Assembly: GCF_000192865.1 (NCBI RefSeq)
Contig: NC_015276.1
Location: forward strand, 2,480,001-2,544,000
Source of the DNA: Marinomonas mediterranea MMB-1
GTDB taxonomy: Bacteria; Pseudomonadota; Gammaproteobacteria; Pseudomonadales; Marinomonadaceae
Reading direction: 5' to 3'
Length of the DNA stretch: 64,000 bases
In this document: in pieces, positions 60,863 through 64,000 of the stretch
Numbering within the stretch: position 1 is the first letter of the stretch
How the letters are laid out: each line of letters begins with the position of its first letter
Translations under genes and position numbers: made by a program
The notes under the pieces: generated by a model
Databases searched by the model: none
Seen by the model: only the letters and a program-made list of their open reading frames with translations
Told to the model about the DNA's origin: nothing

Positions 60863-62524
60863 ATGTATCAATACGACGCTATCGATCAGCAGCTCGTACA
60901 AGAGCGTGTAGCGCAATTTCGCGACCAAACACGCCGCTATCTAAACAACGAGCTTAGTGAACAAGAGTTTTTGCCATTACGACTTCAAAATGGATTGTAC
61001 GTTCAACGTTACGCTCCAATGTTGCGAGTGGCGATTCCATACGGCATGCTTTCTAGTGCGCAACTTAGAACCCTTGCCGACATCGGTCGCCGTTATGACA
61101 AAGGTTACGGCCACTTCAGTACGCGCCAAAACCTTCAGTTTAACTGGCCGACACTGGAATCTGTCCCTGACATTCTTGCTGAGTTGGCGGAAGTCGAAAT
61201 GCACGCGGTTCAAACAAGTGGTAATTGTATTCGTAATACAACGACCGACCAGTATGCTGGTGTAATCGCAGACGAAATTGTTGACCCAAGACCTTACTGC
61301 GAACTTATTCGTCAATGGTCTACGTTCCACCCAGAATTTGCCTTCCTACCGCGTAAATTCAAAATTGCAGTAAATGCGACTGAGTCAGCAGACCGTGCAG
61401 CAACACAAGTCCACGATATAGGACTGCACATCAAAAAGAATGACGCAGGCGAAATTGGCTTTAAAGTCATCGTTGGTGGTGGCTTAGGTCGTACCCCAAT
61501 GGTTGGTGTAACCATTAGCGAGTTTGTCCCTCGCGAAGACCTTTTGACCTATCTCGATGCGATCATCCGTGTTTACAACCAAAATGGTCGTCGTGACAAC
61601 AAATACAAAGCTCGTATTAAAATACTGGTTAAAGCGCTGGGAATCGATGCATTCCGCAAGCTTGTTGACGCTGAGTGGGAACACCTGCGCGGAAAAGAAA
61701 GCACGGTGCCAATGAGCGAGTTCGAACGCTTACAAGGTTTCTTCACAGAGCCTGCTTACAAAGCACTTGAAGAACAACCTCAGTCTTTGACCGACAAATT
61801 AGCAAACAGCGCTGGTTTTGCCCGTTGGTACGAACGCAACACCTTCTCTCACAAGAAAGCTGGCTACCGTATTGTTACGCTTACACTTAAGAAGAATGGC
61901 CAAGCGCCTGGCGATGCTACGTCAGAGCAAATGGATAAAGCGGCAGACCTTGCTGATAAATACAGCTTCGGTGAACTTCGTGTTAGTCATGAGCAAAACC
62001 TAGTACTTGCTGATGTTCAACAAGACCAACTTGTTGAACTTTGGGAAGCGGCAAAAGAGTCTGGTTTCGCGACCCCTACTCTGGGTCTATTAACGGATAT
62101 GATTTGCTGCCCAGGCGGTGACTTCTGTGCACTAGCAAACGCTAAATCCATCCCGATTGCCAAACAAATTCAAGACACATTTGATGATCTAGACTACCTA
62201 TACGACATCGGGGAAGTTGATCTAAACATTTCCGGCTGTATGAACGCATGTGGACACCACCATGTTGGTAACATCGGCATCTTGGGCGTAGATAAAAAAG
62301 GCGAAGAGTTCTACCAAGTCTCCATGGGTGGTGCATCTGGCCACGATGCAAGCATTGGTAAAATCTTGGGCCCTTCGTTCGCTCAAGAAGAAATCGGTTC
62401 AGTAATGAAGCGCATCATCGACCTCTATGTAGATCAGCGCACAGAAGAAGAACGCTTCATCGATACATTCCGCCGAATCGGCATCAAACCGTTTAAAGAG
62501 GCCGCATATGCAAAAGCTAATTAA
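60863..62524 (+). CDS. cysI: Assimilatory sulfite reductase hemoprotein (Pseudomonas-type CysI)
   Basis: Siroheme/[4Fe-4S] enzyme of 553 residues reducing sulfite to sulfide. Siroheme-cluster cysteines are in CCPGGDFCALA (Cx5C) and ISGCMNACGHHHVGNIGILG (Cx3C). KGYGHFSTRQNLQFNW and VQTSGNCIRNTTTDQYAG are active-site segments. The single-gene form with a DUF934 partner overlapping its end is the Pseudomonas/Marinomonas arrangement, not the E. coli cysJI one; the electron donor is therefore not a CysJ encoded beside it. Confidence 0.94.
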   Translation: MYQYDAIDQQLVQERVAQFRDQTRRYLNNELSEQEFLPLRLQNGLYVQRYAPMLRVAIPYGMLSSAQLRTLADIGRRYDKGYGHFSTRQNLQFNWPTLESVPDILAELAEVEMHAVQTSGNCIRNTTTDQYAGVIADEIVDPRPYCELIRQWSTFHPEFAFLPRKFKIAVNATESADRAATQVHDIGLHIKKNDAGEIGFKVIVGGGLGRTPMVGVTISEFVPREDLLTYLDAIIRVYNQNGRRDNKYKARIKILVKALGIDAFRKLVDAEWEHLRGKESTVPMSEFERLQGFFTEPAYKALEEQPQSLTDKLANSAGFARWYERNTFSHKKAGYRIVTLTLKKNGQAPGDATSEQMDKAADLADKYSFGELRVSHEQNLVLADVQQDQLVELWEAAKESGFATPTLGLLTDMICCPGGDFCALANAKSIPIAKQIQDTFDDLDYLYDIGEVDLNISGCMNACGHHHVGNIGILGVDKKGEEFYQVSMGGASGHDASIGKILGPSFAQEEIGSVMKRIIDLYVDQRTEEERFIDTFRRIGIKPFKEAAYAKAN

Positions 62525-62987
62525 AGACGGCGCGATCGTCGACAATACGTATTCATTAGTGAACGATGCTGAACAAGTAATCAGCGAGAATAGCATCGTT
62601 CCAATGCAACAATGGATCGAAAACGCTGACACACTTGGTAAGGTTGCGGGCATCTGGATTGACGCTGGCGAAGGTGTCGAAGCATTGGAAAATCAAGACC
62701 TGAGTCAATTAGATGTGGTTGCAGTTAACTTTCCTGCGTTCGCCGATGGCCGTGGTTTCAGTTACGGTCGCCTCGTTCGCGAACGCCTTGGGTTCAAGGG
62801 AGAAGTTCGTGCGATCGGTAACTTCATTCCTGACCAACTAGGCTACTTACTACGCTGCGGGTTCAGTGCTTTTGACTTCGAACAAGACGTAAATCTTGAA
62901 AAAGCCCTCGAATTGCACAAGCCTTTTAGCGTGGCATATCAAGGGGACGTTGCTGACCCTCGCCCGGTTTTCCTTCGCCGAGGCTAA
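62508..62987 (+). CDS. DUF934 domain protein, cysI partner
   Basis: A 159-residue soluble protein found after cysI in many proteobacteria. Overlap with cysI is 17 bases, so translation is coupled. LDVVAVNFPAFADGRGFSYGRLVRERLGF and FIPDQLGYLLRCGFSAF (cores) are the family signatures. It is thought to help sulfite reductase, but its biochemical function is not known. Confidence 0.92.
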   Translation: MQKLIKDGAIVDNTYSLVNDAEQVISENSIVPMQQWIENADTLGKVAGIWIDAGEGVEALENQDLSQLDVVAVNFPAFADGRGFSYGRLVRERLGFKGEVRAIGNFIPDQLGYLLRCGFSAFDFEQDVNLEKALELHKPFSVAYQGDVADPRPVFLRRG

Positions 62988-63000
62988 AAGACAACCCTCA

Positions 63001-63056
63001 CCTGCATAACGACATGCAGGGTCGTTCTTAAAAAAAGGCTCTTCGGAGCCTTTTTT
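63001..63056 (+). terminator. Tandem hairpins ending the cysI operon
   Basis: CCTGCAT-AACGAC-ATGCAGG (63001-63020) is followed by GGCTC-TTCG-GAGCC (63037-63050) with A-run before and TTTTTT after. The second is a classical intrinsic terminator with a UUCG tetraloop. Confidence 0.88.
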
Positions 63057-63125
63057 ATTTGCATACACCTACCAGAACCCAGTATCTTATAGTGCTGAAG
63101 TGATTGATTGTTAAAGGGTCTTAAC

Positions 63126-63794
63126 GTGTTCAAAAAATGTCTTACCAGCCTTGCATTTGGCGTCCTAATGTCTACCAGTGTTATGGCTGAAACCGTCTAT
63201 GTTTCAGATATCCAGTTTATCGCTATTCGCGAGGGCCAAAGCAACAACACAAGAGCCGTCGAGCGCGGTTTAAAAAGCGGCACACCTCTTGTTGTCCTAG
63301 ATAAGAGCAGCGGCTATACAAAAGTTCGCACCCCCCAAGGGAATGAAGGTTGGGCAGCGGATTATTTTCTAAGTGAGAACCGAGTAAGTCGTGATCAACT
63401 AGTGCGATTAGAAACCAAACTCACAGAGGCAGCAGAGGCAAAATTAAACGCCGAAGAAGCACTCGATGAAGAAAAAGCGAAAACGACTGATTTAGTTAAC
63501 CAAGTACAACAACTAAATTCAGAGCGCTCCTCTCTTCAAAATCAACTGAACGAAATTAATGAGCTTGCTCAAAAGGCGCGATCTATTGTCGAAGCCAACG
63601 AAGAATCAGCGTACAAAATCGAATCTTTACAGCAGCAACTGAATGCCATTCAAGGCGAAAACCAGATGCTAAAGTCGTCCAAAGAACAACGCTGGTTTAT
63701 CATCGGAGCCACGACAATTATCATTGGTGTATTGGCAGGACTCGTCCTTCCAGCTACACGCAAGAAAAAAACGTCGACGGGCTCTTGGAGCTAA
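63126..63794 (+). CDS. SH3 domain membrane protein (YgiM / TIGR04211 type)
   Basis: A 222-residue exported protein: signal peptide over residues 1-22 (FGVLMSTSVMAE), bacterial SH3 domain with the NTRAVERGLKSGTPLVVLDKSSGYTKVRTPQGNEGWAADYFL region (core LVVLDKSSGYTKVRTP), a coiled coil of about 100 residues, and a C-terminal membrane segment (WFIIGATTIIIGVLAGLVL). The GTG at 63126 is favoured (AAAGGG at seven bases); a TTG six codons earlier is possible. Family function is unknown; probably envelope-related. Confidence 0.88.
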   Translation: MFKKCLTSLAFGVLMSTSVMAETVYVSDIQFIAIREGQSNNTRAVERGLKSGTPLVVLDKSSGYTKVRTPQGNEGWAADYFLSENRVSRDQLVRLETKLTEAAEAKLNAEEALDEEKAKTTDLVNQVQQLNSERSSLQNQLNEINELAQKARSIVEANEESAYKIESLQQQLNAIQGENQMLKSSKEQRWFIIGATTIIIGVLAGLVLPATRKKKTSTGSWS

Positions 63795-63833
63795 AATCAA
63801 CACGATCTTGACGCTAAAAAGGTAACGAGTTAT

Positions 63834-64000
63834 ATGGACGTATCGATCGTACATTCGTTTTTTTTGATTTTTGCTGGGGCGGCGGTCGTCGCCTCTATCG
63901 CGTTATATACTCGTCAACCAATGATTCTCGCGTATATCGCACTGGGGGTATTGCTTGGGCCTTCTGCACTTTCGTTGATAGACGAACCAAAACTAATGGA
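63834..64000 (+). CDS. Monovalent cation:proton antiporter-2 (CPA2/Kef type), N-terminal part
   Basis: The right edge cuts this gene after about 55 codons. MDVSIVHSFFLIFAGAAVVASIALYTRQPMILAYIALGVLLGPSAL (key: TRQPMILAYIALGVLLGP) is the first membrane helices of CPA2 exchangers (KefB/RosB-like). Forty bases after the SH3 gene. GAACGAGT-like ribosome signals are weak. Confidence 0.82.
   Translation, partial: MDVSIVHSFFLIFAGAAVVASIALYTRQPMILAYIALGVLLGPSALSLIDEPKLM

Noticed and set aside
1..64000. CRISPR arrays, prophage, insertion sequences
   Set aside because: No regularly spaced repeats of 25-40 bases, no transposase or phage structural genes; the only recombinase is the orphan at 44744.

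Overview
The window is chromosomal DNA from a marine gammaproteobacterium, most likely an Oceanospirillales member close to Marinomonas. That placement is an inference from gene order and protein style: pabC-mltG-tmk-holB-tatD, cysI with a DUF934 partner, queC/queE-ppiB-lpxH, and a Halomonas-like GH13 alpha-glucosidase. Base composition is moderately AT-rich. Coding density is high. I see no prophage, insertion sequence, CRISPR array or secretion-system island, so this is mostly core genome with a few unusual genes.

Layout: 1-2.9 kb holds the start of glnS and an azlD-azlC-(MarR-GNAT) operon, all on the minus strand. 3.2-6 kb (plus) holds queC, queE, ppiB and lpxH. 6-9.1 kb has a small unknown gene, miaE, and a large membrane-anchored pseudokinase-SUMF1 fusion. 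9.1-12.2 kb has a 24-codon ORF, a structured leader and an unusually long acnB. 12.4-18.7 kb (minus) has a frameshifted surface protein, hpf, asd and leuCDB, with a divergent LysR regulator at 18.8 kb. 19.7-24.7 kb has an MFS transporter, a GH13 glucosidase, ndh and a YaiI-family gene, with a long nested hairpin just upstream of ndh. 24.8-32.5 kb (minus) has ETF-QO, an acyl-CoA dehydrogenase, an AraC regulator, two small genes and a chemoreceptor.

33-40.2 kb (minus) has a Lon-like protease and the pabC-mltG-tmk-holB-tatD cluster. 40.26-40.85 kb is a five-gene tRNA array (Glu-Gly-Glu-Gly-Glu). 41-44.6 kb has a YajG-like lipoprotein, msrB, alaA and htpX, the last behind a textbook sigma-32 promoter. 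44.7-47.3 kb has an orphan tyrosine recombinase convergent with moaCDE. 47.5-53.1 kb has a membrane-anchored J-protein, trmJ, a CurA-like reductase and a second chemoreceptor. 53.4-58.7 kb has a predicted metal transporter behind Fur-like sites, a nitroreductase/LysR pair, an MmcQ/YjbR protein, cysB and a TauE-type exporter. 58.8-64 kb has a DAHP synthase, nfuA, cysI-DUF934, an SH3 protein and the start of a cation/proton antiporter.

Functional threads are sulfur assimilation (cysB, TauE-like, cysI, DUF934), leucine and aspartate-family synthesis (leuCDB, asd), fatty-acid electron transfer (ACAD with ETF-QO), queuosine synthesis, molybdopterin synthesis, and Fe-S chemistry (nfuA, acnB, cysI). 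No complete new defence or secretion system is evident. The observations most worth following are the pseudokinase-SUMF1 fusion, the nested hairpin before ndh, the long AcnB with its structured leader, and the stop-codon-containing tandem repeat between moaD and moaE.
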